Below are positions 49,497 to 62,928 of a stretch of DNA of 64,000 bases, piece after piece; the first letter of the stretch is position 1; each line of letters starts with the position of its first letter. The translations under genes and the position numbers were made by a program. A model generated the notes under the pieces. The model was given only the letters and a program-made list of their open reading frames with translations. It was not told the DNA's origin and ran no database searches. The stretch is from the NCBI GenBank assembly GCA_037074765.1, contig JBAMDO010000068.1:62001-126000 (forward strand), read 5' to 3'. The DNA comes from Mansonella perstans (lineage: Eukaryota; Nematoda; Chromadorea; Rhabditida; Onchocercidae).

Positions 49497-52400
49497 TTTG
49501 TACACTTCTTTAGCATTACAGTAATGCCACTTCACTCAGAGGCTATGGAAATTTACACTTTGTCGCACTTTTGAGAACTTCTTTGTTTAATTTTTTCCTA
49601 CTTCTTCAGATTTATTTAAATACTCTTGAAAATTCTGTTTCTTGTATTTTTAAGATATTATGAGGACGGAAGAGTTGGAGAAATGGTTGTCTCAGAATAA
49701 TTTTGTTAATTTTAAATTAACTAATATGTTAGTTGAACATTGGAATTTTTTTTAAATCTATTATGAAGTTATTTAAATCTTAGCAAGGAAAAGTTTGAAT
49801 TTCCTCGATGAAAAGAAGAGATTCAGTTGTTATAGATGCTCAGAGCTTGGAAGAAGTTTAGTGAATTTTTTCTGGTCTATAATACACTTCATTTTTCTTC
49901 GTATTTCAACTTTAAAAAATAATTTTTGTTATAATGTTGGTATGTTGTTGAGAATAAAACAAATTTACCAGTAATGAACTGATGTTTGTCTAATTATTAT
50001 ATGTTTTCTCTTCTTCATTATTTAAAATGGAACTAAATAGTGGCCAGACATTATTTGTGAAAGTCTTTTTTAGTACAAAAATCTACCGCTCATTGCCACT
50101 GGTAACAACCAAAATTCGTTCATGATGAATCAATCCTAAAACTATTGTACTAATAAGTGGCCTAGCATGAAAATTTCCTTACCAATTATTGACTTGTTAA
50201 ATGCACACATTTATTTAAAATTACTAAATTTTGAAAATTAGTGTAATGTCAACAACAAATTAGTTTCTTTTAAAAAATGAATTTTGTTTAAGGAAAAAGT
50301 ATTATTACTGATAAAAAGGCGCAAGTCTAATACTGATGTGACCTAACAAATAATATTGTATCAGAAATTTATGAATTAATTATACAACCTATTTTCAGGA
50401 AATTTTATGTATGTATATTTGCAATTTTCTTCCTGGCAATTCTAAAGATTTTGAAGATTTTTAACATGCCCAAATTTATTATAGGTAGAGCGATAAGCTC
50501 TCATATCTTTATTCCATTCTTTGCCCATTCATTTATTGTTTCATTTCTTAATCATAGCAGATTATTGACCTTTCAATAATCTGCTATATTGCTATGATTT
50601 GGATTTGTTATAATTTGTTATGATTTGGAGAGTTGAAGTAATATTAACCTTTATATCTTTTAAAATTTGATACAATGTAGGCTTTAATACAATTGTCGCT
50701 CACTTTCTTCTGTTCTCTAAAATCCGGAAATGTCAATATATTATGATAAGGAATCGAATCTCGATAAGATCAATAAGTTTATTATCGATTTCAGAAATAA
50801 GTGAGAAACAAATATCCTAAATAATCATTATGTTGTATATCGTGTACAGAAAAATTAAAGTTAAATAAAATAAAATGACTGAATGCATGCAAAGATCATG
50901 TAATAGACATGACATGGATGATGCGAGGATAAAGTAGCAATTATAAAAAATGCTTTTATCATTCATTTCATTTATTTTACTAGATATTTGTAGCACAGAT
51001 TGTTTTTTTTTGAATTAAGAGTTAATAATAAATTATCAAAGTTGATAATCAATGAGAGTTAATATTATTGCAGTCCTAGATTTTCACAGTTTCTGCAAAT
51101 TTCAAGACTTGTTTGTAACTGTTTCAAACTGTTCTCATCCTTTCTTTAACCAGGAATTGAAAGAAGACAAGATCAAATTAAACAAGACAAGATAAAATCG
51201 AACAGGGAAGGAGAAAGTAGTCAGTTGAACATCTAATAGCAATGCTAAGTTTTTGCTTTCTATTGCTTAAGAAAAAGAAGAAAATTTTTCTTTTGTTCAA
51301 AAAGTTTTGGCTCTTTTGCTATTTTGATAAAATTTAAAAAATGGCATAGTTAATTAGATTTCCATCACATAACAAAAAAATGTCCAGGGAATCTTTCTTA
51401 AAAGCAATTCTTGTCAACGGAAGCAAAGATGAATACTTAAAAATCAATTTAGTGCTAGCAATCAAGAAGATATTAATATTTTTTCCGAACTTTGATGGTT
51501 TTAATCAACTTCCGCATGCCTTCTAATAATGTAAATTTGGCACAAGAAAAAGGAATGAAATGAAAATGGATTCAAAAATCCTTCCTCAAAGCTTCAACAA
51601 TTTTTTGAAAAAAGAATTTTAAAATTAGAACGCTTTCTCTGCAAGTCAAATAATTGCTGAAAGTTCACTAAAATAAGTTTTACCAAAGTTCCTTTGCTTT
51701 TCTTTTCTATGTTTGTTATACGAATTTTTTGAAATGTCTTTCTCTTTTTGTTAAGATTTATATTTTTTCAGTGCCTCTGAAGTTTTCCGAACTTTATAAA
51801 ATTTCTTCAACCAAATAAACGGGAGAATCATTATCTTTGAAGAAAATGACAAATGTTTTTTTCAGTGACGGATCTCTTTGCAAGTCATGAAAACAATTTT
51901 TTTACATTAAACAGCGATTCGAATTGGAGAAGTTTCCAATAAACAAGCAATAAAAAAATTTAACACATTTACAGCGATTGTAAAACAAGAATAAACAAAA
52001 GGTCGGGATGGGATTCAAAGAAGTCTTTTAGACTTGAGACTATTCAAGAAAAGCAAGCGGTGAAAAATTAAACTTGTTAAATTGTGTTATTATCGCGATT
52101 TAATTTTACCAATACTTCTCGTAATTTTACCAATATTTCTCGTAGAAAATTTAAATTGCTGGCTTTTCTCCATTTTATACCTCAGCATTATTTCATGTGG
52201 CCAGATATAAATGGTAGTAAAGTATGCTTGATTTTTCCTGCATGAATGTATCAGAAATTTTTGCATGCGGATTTCTTCCATCTAATTTTTTCTCTCTCAT
52301 GGATTCTCTACAGCTCCTCATGCAGCAATAATTTCAAAGAAATTAATGATTTTGTAATGCATTGCACTCGACATGATTGAGATATGGCTTGTAGTTTTGC

Positions 52401-55400
52401 TAAAATTAATTCAGCACAAATTGGATGTAACGTAGAAATCATTTTATGAGCTTCACTAAAAGCTATATTAGAGATAAGCAATCAGTATTTTGTCAAATTA
52501 AAAGATAAATCGGTGAATTAAACTTATCGTTTTAGCATTTTTATATCTAAAATTTAGAGAACAATGATGATTTTTGATACAGATTTATCAAATTAGAATG
52601 CTCTCTCGATATATTATTGCGACTACTAACTCCAGTAGATTTTGAAAAACAATGAGTATTGATTCGAGAAAATCAATTGCAGGAAATATTTCATCTTAAT
52701 GGGTCCGAAATAACTAATGTTCTCGAACATTTCCAAAGTTTTGGAAGCGCACTTGACAATGCTAACTTGGGTGTTTCTATTAACCAAAATTTCATTTATC
52801 TTGTTTGCTATATGCTATTAATTTATAATCGTTCTTGATGAATATTCCAAATTCTTTTTTCTTTTCCTATTTCTTTACTCTCAAAAATAACTTACTGCAT
52901 TTCACTGAATTTACTAGAAGAAGGGATTTAATTCGATGGAATCCATAAAGTATGACTCAACCAAAATCAGTTTTGCGAAAAAGCATGCTTTTCAAAATTT
53001 CAAAGCTTACAACTTGCAGAATCTCTTGGGATTCAGTCAGGACTGAATTAAAAATAATCAATTTCTGTGTGCAAGAAAAGGAAACTTATTTCATCGGCTT
53101 TCATTTGATAAATACAATGGGAATGAAGAAGTAATTCCGGAAATGAATGCAGGAAAATTTTCTTGTTTAAGAATAGCCAGCCAATTTTTCAGTTTGTCTT
53201 GTTTATCTCATTTACAGCTTGTAGAGGAAAAAAACCCCTGAAATCTTCTGGAAAGAACAATTTTACGTCTGCCAACGCAGTAATTAAGAAAATGAAACTT
53301 ATTCTGAAATGCTTATTAAGGGAGCAATTGGTCTTGTTTCTTTTATCGAACAATCTTTATCTTGCTATCCCGCATTTTTGTAACTTGAACAATTATCTTG
53401 AACTTAGTAAGCATAAGTTTTTATTATTTATTCCAGCCTATCAAATAAGCCTAAGGATATGGTCGACGCTATGCATCTAATTTATTATTAATTACAGATG
53501 ACTGGGAAAGTATTCAACTTATAACAAATCTTCATTTTTTAAAAAATCTTTTTATTCCATTTTTTCCAATAAGCTGATCACCGTTGTCCATTTTTTAATT
53601 TGGTGCTCTTGCCATATCTTCCGAATAAAGCTTATGCTGTTAGCTGCCATTTACGCTATGATTATCCTATCAGTGATAAGATCATGTAGTATTTTAAAAA
53701 ATTTCAGTTACTCAATTAAGCAATGCGTTGATTATTTTAAAAACTAATTTTTTCTTTTCCGTCATACAATTCTTCATTTTTATCCTTCGCTGCAAAAAAA
53801 TATATGGTTGAAGTTCGAGGAGATAAGCACGAAAATGCCCGAATTTCGAATATAAAATATCTTAAAAAATTTCCGAACACGAACTCATCATGATTTCAAA
53901 TTTTTAGCACAGAAAAATGTCACGATTTTTGTTGTTTCGAAAAATTAGTGTCTGTATGTTCCTATGAAATGATGTTGAAGATTTTTAGTTGACAGGAACC
54001 AATTAGCCACTCGGAAAGTCTTTTTAATTTTAATTGTTTTATTTGAATATTGAATATTTCAAAACTCCTCGGTGAATCAGTATTATCTAAATTATAATTG
54101 TCGTGAAAAAAATCTTTTCTTTTGCCGTAGTTTCCTAATCATAAAATGAAACAAATTAAAAAGTTTTATACTTGGTTTTTATAGCGTGGAGAAGAAATGA
54201 ATTACTGATATTAACAGAGATCTCGAAGAAGAATAACTCATGCTCCAAAGTATTCTGAAAAGAAGAAAAATAATGCATAAAATAAATAAAAATTAAAACT
54301 GGAGAGCAGATAACAGAGCCGCATGATGAAGCATAGAGTATAATGGACTGATCTGTTTTTTTTTTGCTTCAATCCCAAGTGATCTAATAAACATAAATCT
54401 CAAAATGGCATATTTCCCAGCTTTTGCACTTTTTTTGCTCTTTAAAAATTAATGTACAAGCGAGCCAAGCTTCACGAAGATAACTACTTGCTCTAAAAAA
54501 CTAAAAATTCTCTATGCGCTACCTGCCTAATCAACCTGCCACTCAGTAATATTCCTAGCAGATCGACTGAGATTGTTCATCTTGTTTAATGTTTTGTTTT
54601 CTAACACTTTTTTCTCTGAATGATAACTTAATCAAACTCATTTAAACCAAGTAGTTTTATCAATTTATAACTTCGATTGTGATTTTATTTTTCAATTTTG
54701 CACTGAAATTTTTTTAATGGAGCATATTGTGCCTAAAAAACTATAACTACGAAAGGTTTAAACTAACGATTCTCCCTCATTTTTTATGAAGTTCTTTCTT
54801 GTCATGCACATACCTTCAATCGAATTGAAGTAATGCTAAAGTTGAATTGCTTTAGAATATCAGGACAAACAAATTTCTAATTAATGAATTTCTGGGATTC
54901 ATAAAATAATTTGCTATTTGAAATGCCGAAAGAAAAAGAGAAGCCTCCTGTCATTATCAGATTATTTTTTCCAGATACTGTTAATGTCACACTTGAAATT
55001 GAATTCTTGTCAGTTTTTCTTTTTTCAACTTAAATGCATATATGTTGCTCGTTTTTTTTTGCGTCAAATTCGAAATTTTTCTGTTTTAATTACATTTGCA
55101 ATTAATTTTTAACAGAGTTATGTTCTAATTCTATCGAAATCATTTTGGGGAAATACTTAATTTAAGAACTTCTCAAAAAGCGGAAGTAAAATTGACCATT
55201 TAAGACAAGGAAACTTTTTAGTTAGCTTTAATCAAGGCGCATTTTTTTATCGTAAAGATTGATATGTCTGTCACGTGCTTAGTAATGAATATAATTTAAT
55301 TAGTAGGTTGATTAAATTTTGTTCTGTCAAATGTAAGTCAAGTGAATTTATGCTGATGATATTAAAAAACCGGCAAAGAAAATTTAACTCTCTAATCTCA

Positions 55401-55707
55401 AGTTGTCTTCTTTAGTTATTCCACCACCATATTTCATTTGTCTTTAATATTTTTGCCCTATTTTCTAACCATTCACGACTATTTCCTATCATCCATTTAC
55501 TCTTTTACCGTCTGCTCCTTTAAAACTTTACTCAAAGTAAGTAATAGTAACTTTTCGTTTGCACTCATAACCATTGCATCTTACACTTGCCTTGTCAATT
55601 CACTTGAAATTCTCCACCCTTGAAATTTTCCACGATTAAATTGACTGCCTGAATGTCTTCCTCTGTGACGCTAACATTGCTTTCATGAAAAGAATTCCAG
55701 CACCGAA
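49497..55707. other. Gene-poor AT-rich region between two GPCR genes
   Basis: This 6.2-kb region contains many short open frames of 60-105 codons (for example 53163-53480 on plus). None has family motifs, coding-like composition or plausible partner exons. One strong hairpin at 50554-50587 stands out. No RNA gene was recognised by eye. Confidence 0.4.
50554..50587. repeat. Perfect 15-bp inverted repeat
   Basis: The arm ATAGCAGATTATTGA is followed by a 4-base loop CCTT and its exact reverse complement. Further partial symmetry (CATAGCA...TGCTATG) flanks it. Confidence 0.85.
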
Positions 55708-58700
55708 ATGACATCGGGACCAGATCCAAATGATACCAAATGTATCTGTTCCGATTTGCAACACAGTGATTATTCGCCGGCATATGAGTGGTATGTGTGC
55801 TTTTCCTTAATTCAACAACTTCATTAAAATTAACTCCAGCAATTATGTGTAATGTTGTATCTTGAAGTTCTGCTTAGGTATAAATCCTTTAACTTCGTTC
55901 GTTTTCTGTTATTTTTGCAATATTTACAGGTTTATTGCTGAAGTTAGCTCAATCCATTTAGCAAGCATGAAAATAATTTGAGATTTTAGGCTTATTGACC
56001 TTTATTTTATTAAATTTACTGTTTTTTTTTCTCTTCCATTATTTCAAAACTACTCATCGCATTTATCAAATTTCAGGTTTAATTATATTATAGTTATTAT
56101 TTTATTGCCATCAATTTCGGTTTTTGGTGTGGCATCAAATATTGTTAATATATTTGTTTATTCACGACAAAGGTTAGTCATAAATTTGTTGATAAAAATA
56201 AGTCAGATTTCTATTTCACATTTTGAATTTATGGATGAATTGTAAAACTTCAGATATTACTTGCAGGATGCGTAGTTCATCTAATTTATATTTATTATTT
56301 CTTGCTTCCAGCGATTTTTTAGTTGTTATAACGGGCTTTTTCATTTTCTGGATCGATTCCGCTAGGCGAGTTTTACTTTTCCAAATTTAATGATAAGTAA
56401 AAATGAAAAACTACAGAAAGGCAAATTTTCAAGAAAGCATTCCTTCTAACTCAGATCCGAATTTTTATAACTTCCAAATGCGATTTCAGTTTATCAACAG
56501 TTCCGTTGCACAATTTAATTTGCAAAAAATTCTGTTCAATAATCCCATCTTTAGGACTTATATTCCCGAATTATCACGTGCACCTTATACGACGATCTAT
56601 GCATTGCCTTTCGGATATATGGCGCAAACATGCAGCGTATATTTCACCGTTGCAGCTGCTGTTGATTGTTATATTAACGTTAGTTATTTCAAGTAAGAAA
56701 AAAGGAAAATGAGAGGAAAAATTAATGTGACGTATCTACGACCTTCACAGAAAAATGAGACGTAAGAAATTTATCTACGATAATGTGTTACTGTGAGAAA
56801 TACACCTATAACCTTAGTAATAATTTGCGAATCAGATTAATAAATTGTATTGTAATTCGTTAATTAAGTGCTTTAAATTCAGGATAAACATTATGTCCAT
56901 TTTTAAGTTATGTTGGAAAACGCTAAGTACTAGCTATTGTACAATACGACGTGCGCGCGAAATAAACACCTGTATAACTGTATGCTCCATCATCTATAAC
57001 TCATTACGTTTCCCACAGTTCAATTTGAGGAAATGCATACATAGTAGTTCAAAGGTAATTTTTTAATACTTTCATTTCTCAAAGATTAATAACTGACTAG
57101 GATGGCAATTTAATGGAGCCACCACTGTGCGTTGGTTAACCATTGTAGTCGACGAAGATTCTATATACAGTGACTAGAATGCAATTTCTACACTTACTGA
57201 ACGTGACTTGGATATTAGCCATAAGAAACCCCCGGTAATAATTATTTTTTTTTAATTCTTGAACTTTTGGTAGTGAAATTTAAAAGCAGTGAATTTTCAT
57301 GATATGCGTTACTTTAACTTAAAAAATTATTTTCTTATGAAATTCTAAAATAACTTGCTTTATTCGATGGCATCATTTACGCTTGACTTTTACTTAAGTG
57401 TGGAAGAAACAGAAGTGGTGGTTTTCTTCGTCAATTAAGTACAGCTTTATCGTAAACTTTTTTGAACATATAAGATAATTATTGGCATTTTAGGAAATAA
57501 TTGTCGAAATTTGTCCGACTTCCTTATTTTTTGCAATCAATACGATATACAACGTATATATGTATATGATACTAATGACGTTACTTCCTTTTTTATTTCT
57601 GTCTATTTTAAATGGCATCATTGTTTTACAACAATCTTCGTAAGTTTTTGAATATATTTAGCAAATGAATGAACGATATTGATACATATCCTTAAACAGT
57701 GCACATCTTTGGAAAGTTTCTGTTTTAGCTTACATAATTTTCCATGACGACCTCATTTCATTTATTAAAAAAATACTTGTTAAGTGACTTTTGAACTACC
57801 ATTTTTTGTTTATGTTATAAAATCTCTTCCATCTCCATAAATTAAGCTATAGTAAGAAATTTTGATCAAACTTTTAGGTGCTGTAGCCTGGTGATATTAA
57901 TCTATTTACTTAACCAATTGCGGTAAATTGTTCCATCTTCCTTTTATGGCATATAAAATACTAATGATATTTTTAGCATTTTTGCAAATATATGTTCCAT
58001 TTAACTTGGCTGTCAATCTCTTTTCGAAAACTTTATTGCATTTGAATTTCACTTTTAACTGTTTCAATTTCTTTAGCAATTCTCTTCCTTTTTGATAAAA
58101 TCCATCATTTCTTTGAATGAGAACTTTAGGAATTGAAACTTACAGCACATCACGAACCAACTCTTTGGGTAATGTCAAAGAGAATGTTTCTCTACAAATT
58201 GCTACAAGAGGTGAATTTTTTCACTTTTCATTTGAATTTGTAAAGCACTCCAAATATCCAATTTATTTGTATTTTAGCTTCAGCTTCTTTAGATCATGTA
58301 AATGATACGATGCTTTCACCGATTGATCGAAATGAAGTGGCCAAATCTGATGACAGTATAACAATGATTATGGTGGTTATTTTGTTTTTATGCTGCAATA
58401 TTCTGGTTTGTACTTTGGAATTTTTGCAGTTTAGTTGTTTATTCCAAATCCACTACTGTACTGAAAGAATGCTGTTCAGAGAACATTGCGTAGCAACCCA
58501 TTAAATCATTAAACAATCTGCTCTTGCGTACTATCGTTCATTTTTCAAACTAGAAGTTTCGGGAAATATATAATTTTTGGAATAGAAAATTTCCTAAAAT
58601 TTTAAACATATTGTGTTAAAATAGTAACAAAAAAAGTGCAGTTTTTTTCAATTTAAAATGTCAATTTACTGAGTAAATTGTTGTAATTCACATCTACTTC

Positions 58701-59812
58701 TAATTAATTGGAAAATTAAACAAATGAACGAAAGTTGTTAAGCTTATCTTATGTTGTGAAGATCTTTGCTCTATTGGCTTTTCGTAAGAAATCTATGAGT
58801 GCCATGAAAACTTCTTAACTTCCAGGCACTTATAGTGAATGTGATTGAAACATTTTTTGAACCAAGCACTTTGTTGCTCAATTTTCTCACCGATGCTAGC
58901 AATTTCTTAGTGATTTTGAATTCATCTATCAACTGTATCATTTACTACACTTTCAATAAAGAATACAAGGAAGTGTTCTTGTAAGTGTTACCAATTATAT
59001 CTTCCATTTGGAATTACTGATTTATAATTCTTCTTATAGTTTTGGATTTAAAACAATTTTTGCTTCGTTGTGATAAAAATTATTCAGGATAAAAGTGAAA
59101 ACAATTAAACGACAACTAATTAGTAAATGCTTAAAATCTAATGTTGATCGGACACATGACACATCATCTAATTCCACTCCTGTGATTGCACAAATTTTAA
59201 AAAAAAATTCACCGCAAAAAGGTAGGCAGTTTTGAATTTAAATTTAAGTAGCTTTCAAAAAAAAACATGGTAGCAGTTATGGCTTTATTACTTATTCTGC
59301 TCTTTTCAGAACTCTTTATTTACAAACCAAAGTGAAAATTCATTTTAAAATTATTTAAAATTAAAATATATATCTCTTTGTTTACCGCTCTTTCAGTAAC
59401 ATGTAGGTTTAATAATGCAGGCTGTCTGGAAATTTTGCTGGATGGTGACGCAGAAAAAGTTAAGTGTGCCAGCGATTGGACAAATACTGCCAGTATTAAA
59501 GTTAGTTACTGTTTGATTTCTACAAATTCTTAAAATTAATGCTTCTTAGGATGCAAACTGCCTTCCATCGTTATTCTAAACAACAAAAAGAATTTTTAAT
59601 TTATTGATTCGTAAATCACAATTTTTTCAAGTTTTTTCAATTTGAAAAAAAAAACATAAAGACATCCTGTTCTTATTGCAAAACATGGACACTGAATAGT
59701 GACTGTATTTTTTTTTACTTTTCATTGTAAAAAAATAATTAAATTATTTATTTTATAGCATGATGAGATGTCGGAAGTCACAAAAGGCTGTATTATCGAG
59801 ATAGAGCGCTGA
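55708..59812 (+). CDS. FMRFamide-receptor-like neuropeptide GPCR
   Basis: A rhodopsin-class receptor, probably for an RFamide-type neuropeptide in neurons or muscle. Twelve exons fit in phase to 467 residues: 55708-55790, 56077-56172, 56267-56369, 56490-56678, 56908-57054, 57494-57639, 58122-58210, 58278-58405, 58826-58980, 59088-59221, 59421-59500, 59759-59812. A short extracellular tail (MTSGPDPNDTKC) leads to TM1 (VFGVASNIVNIFVY), TM2 (NLYLLFLASSDFLVV) and TM3, ending VAAAVDCYI. DCY stands where most receptors have DRY. ICL2 has SYCTIRRAR, typical of FMRFamide receptors (CT-RRAR). Further motifs are FAINTIYNVYMYMILMTLLPF (TM5 region), FLCCNILALIVNVIE (TM6) and LTDASNFLVILNSSINCIIYY (TM7, N-S-I-N-xx-I-Y-Y). 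The third intracellular loop is Ser/Asn-rich. A TTCCAG ending at 55700, seven bases before ATG, is a likely spliced-leader acceptor. The 58122 acceptor (GAATGAG) is weak. Confidence 0.85.
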
Positions 59813-60025
59813 ATGAGTCAAGGAAGGAATCAAAACTTCACACCGGCTTACTTGTGTTTTGCCTTTGCAAAATATACAGCTGGAAATGTTAGTACGAGAA
59901 CTTTGTAAATAAAAAATTTTAAAACTGAAGCCGAAACTCAACTTTTTGTGATTCCATTGCATTACATTATTTATTCACCAATTAATGTATCGAAAATGAT
60001 TCGATAACACGAAAAATTTCAATTA

Positions 60026-60685
60026 TTAGCACTGATTTTTGAATAGAAATATAGAAATTGATCCTATAGAGAAATAGATATGATTTAAGGGATCATATCT
60101 TACATAAAATCCCAAACTTCCATCACTCACAAGGCAGTGCCATGCTGAGCCAAATCTTTCCTCGAAATGAGACATTATGTACTGAGCTATTGCCATATTT
60201 TGATTTGAATGTCTGAAGAAATTATTGACTTCTTAATTGAACATCATAATATAACTTTTTGGTTTAAAATCTATGAGGAGGTAATAGAAATTATTGAAAC
60301 TACAATAAACAATTAACGATCTAAGATTTGAGAAATAAACAAAGGCAATCTAATTGCAATATCTTATGCATTGCATGCATTATAAGCAGTATATTTCGTT
60401 GTAGGTTGCATATTCATAAACAGAAGCATTTTCGAGATCGTAAAACTTGCAAACTTCTTTGAAATTATCGCAGAAAAACAAACTTCCATCTGTTTGTTAA
60501 CATTTATTCTTTAATTTGTTTCAAATTCATGCTATGAAATTAATATGGACTTACTGAGCGATGGCTTCATTAGAGCATTGGACTGCATATTGTTGTTTTT
60601 CGGCGTCCATACCTGATGCAATAATGTGAGCATTTCCTATTTCGGTGCCGGAGTTTGGATTTGAACCATCGATTAGTTGAGACAT
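60026..60685 (-). CDS. Dynein light chain (LC8-like), copy A
   Basis: LC8-type light chains are small dimeric hub proteins of the dynein motor and other complexes. Two exons, 60555-60685 and 60026-60212, give 105 residues (LC8 has 89). An N-terminal extension (MSQLIDGSNP...HIIASGMDAEKQQYAVQ) leads into the fold. Then come AIAQYIMSHFEERFGSAWHC, matching LC8 IA-xIKxxFDKKYxxTWHC, and LVSDGSLGFYVRYD, where LC8 has FGSYVTHE. The end, NHIYFSIGSISIFLFK, matches FIYFYLGQVAILLFK. It is divergent from canonical LC8 but keeps the core WHC and IYF. The single phase-2 intron falls at the same place as in copy B. Confidence 0.85.
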
Positions 60686-61860
60686 TATATTTAGGAAAGA
60701 GTCTTAAAAAAGATCTGAATTTCTTTGGATATTGAGAAACTTTCTAGAAGATTGTGCAGAACAGCGAAGTTCAAATTCTTAGTTTAAATTCTAAAACTGA
60801 GTTTAAACGAATAAGTTTGAAATTTTTGAAATAAAACTAAGAAAAATCCGAAAATTGTTTCGACGTTTTGAAAATCCGAAAAATGTAAATCTAAGAGCGC
60901 TTCAAAAGAGCAAGTGGTTTTATTCTTTGTCAAAGTTCAATTAAATTAGATTGTTCCAAGCAGTAAAAGGAAGAGTAAACAGTCGTTTTAATGAAAAAAA
61001 TTTTGGTTCCAAACGAATTTAGTTTTTTGAAAACTTTGTACAATTTCACCCTTTGTACAATTTTAATTAAAAATACTGACTGAATTTGAAAGTTAGTTCT
61101 AAAGAACTTCCAATTTCTCGCTGTTCTTAAAAAAATTTGCAAGGGTGAAAACCATGATGGATAGAACACAGAAGTTATAATCATTTATTTCTAAGCGCAA
61201 AACGACACTAAATGCAATATGGTTGATAACTGAGCATAAATTAATAATAATCGTGAAATATAGCCATTATTGACAATGATTAAAGATGATTAAAATGTTG
61301 ACAAAAAGGATTGCGAATGTCTCAATGTAAAATGATAGCAGCAAATTTTATCGTGTCGAAGTATTAACAGCGGATAATTTTGTCAAGGGGCAGAGACAAG
61401 ATTTTTAATCCTACCAATGAAACAAAATCATGCAGCAATTTTTCGTTAAGAAATAATTTTTAAAAATTTTTATTTTTTTAAATTTTCAAAATGACTGGAA
61501 CAAAAAGATGTTTAGGGCCCATGTAGCATCTTACCTTAGAACTAAGGGAACGTTCAGTCAAATATAAAATTCAAGTTTAAAGGAAAAATAAGATTGAAAG
61601 TGCAAAAGCACAATCCGAATTTTTTGAAGGACCAACGATATCGTCTATTTTCGATAACATAGAAGATTTTAAACTGAACTTGACAGCTGTTTTTACAAAT
61701 TACAAGATCACAAATGGTATTTTAAAAATGAGTTTTTCATCTCTTTTGCAAAGTATTTTTTTTTAATTTTCAGAGATTTCCTTCATCATTGTCATCTATC
61801 TATTTCTAGCATTGTTCATATTATTTTATAATATTTTTATACAAATTATGCAAATCCCGT
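60686..61860. other. Spacer between the two dynein light chain copies
   Basis: This 1.2-kb AT-rich spacer lies between two co-oriented paralogs. The open frame at 60930-61184 on minus shows no family motif, and no exon was recognised. Confidence 0.4.
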
Positions 61861-62928
61861 TCAAGAAATAGAGCTTTTATAGAGAAAAATAGTATGTTTG
61901 GATAGTGAGAAATAAATATGACATTCTCTATGGTAGCGCAGGTAGAATCCCAACTGTCCATTACTAACAACGCAGCACCACGCTGGTCCATATCGTTGTT
62001 CAAAATTCATCATGATATGACGTGCAATGGCCATCATGTGATTTGGGAATCTGGAATATTAGCGGAGATGTATTGTCATCTGATATCATGCATTTTTGTC
62101 ATCTGATATTAGATAAAAGAATTAATTATAAAATATTTAGTTAAATTGAGCAAATATGATTTTTAATAGTACATCATATGTTAGACAACTACTGGAGCAC
62201 AGTAAATGACATAAATACTTTTTAACACAAATAAGAAGCTGGGCAAATTTGATTAACAACATAACTGATCCAAGTTTGTTTTCAATTCAAACTTACTGTT
62301 CAAGAGCTTGACTAGCGAGAAGTGATGCATACTGCTGCATTTCCATATTCATCCCGGTAGCAATGATTTGACACAGTTCGGGTTCTACTGGTGCTGGAGT
62401 CGGTTGCGATTGATGAGGTTCAAGTAATCCTGAATCGGGATGTGGTTGGTGCGGATGAGCCGGAGATGGTTGGTCTACATTTGATTGTGAAAAGTTCCAT
62501 TCCGGATGTGGTGCGGGAGATATTTCAGGTCTTTCTGGTTTTTGTGACTCGTTCGGCTCTGTAGACTCTGGTTCATGATCTAGTGGTGGTGGTGGTGGTA
62601 AGTAATGTTCAAGTAGTTTTGCATTATCGCCATAAGCATTGTCGAATCCTCCTCCTACTTCTTCTGATTTGTAAGCCGGAAGCGTTCCAAAATTACTATC
62701 TTCATGGGTATGATCATCCGGTAATAAATGCCCTTCTGCTTCAGTTTTTGCTTGATCCGTGACTTTGTCATCCGCTTCTTTTTCGGATTCTTTAGCTTTT
62801 CCGTTACCATCAATATCATAGTCATATGGCAACAAAGTTATCTCTTCTCCGGTCTCCTTGAAGAATGGCCAGTATAGTATAATTTTGAAATAATTTCCTT
62901 TTAATTGAAAAATCCTCAAGTAATTCAC
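61861..62928 (-). CDS. Dynein light chain (LC8-like), copy B, with long acidic/proline-rich N-terminus
   Basis: Two exons, 62297-62928 and 61861-62050, splice in phase 2 to up to 273 residues. The first about 180 residues are low complexity: an acidic Lys/Glu/Asp-rich part, then PPPPPLD and many Pro/His/Glu/Ser residues, probably disordered. The C-terminal 90 residues mirror copy A: IIATGMNMEMQQYASLLASQ, then AIARHIMMNFEQRYGPAWCC, GQLGF, CHIYFSLSKHTIFLYKS. The usual WHC is WCC here. The start is uncertain: the Met at 62928 opens a hydrophobic stretch (YFKIILYWPFF), and translation could begin or be spliced in nearer the GEEITLLPYD segment. The shared intron position and N-terminal motif show that A and B are tandem duplicates. 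Confidence 0.8.

Noticed and set aside
53163..53480. Plus-strand open frame of 105 codons in the gene desert
   Set aside because: It has no recognisable motif, AT-driven composition and no partner exons; such lengths occur by chance in long AT-rich DNA.
55595..55783. Minus-strand open frame of 62 codons
   Set aside because: It is antisense to the first coding exon of the neuropeptide GPCR, whose plus-strand exon joins in phase to TM1.
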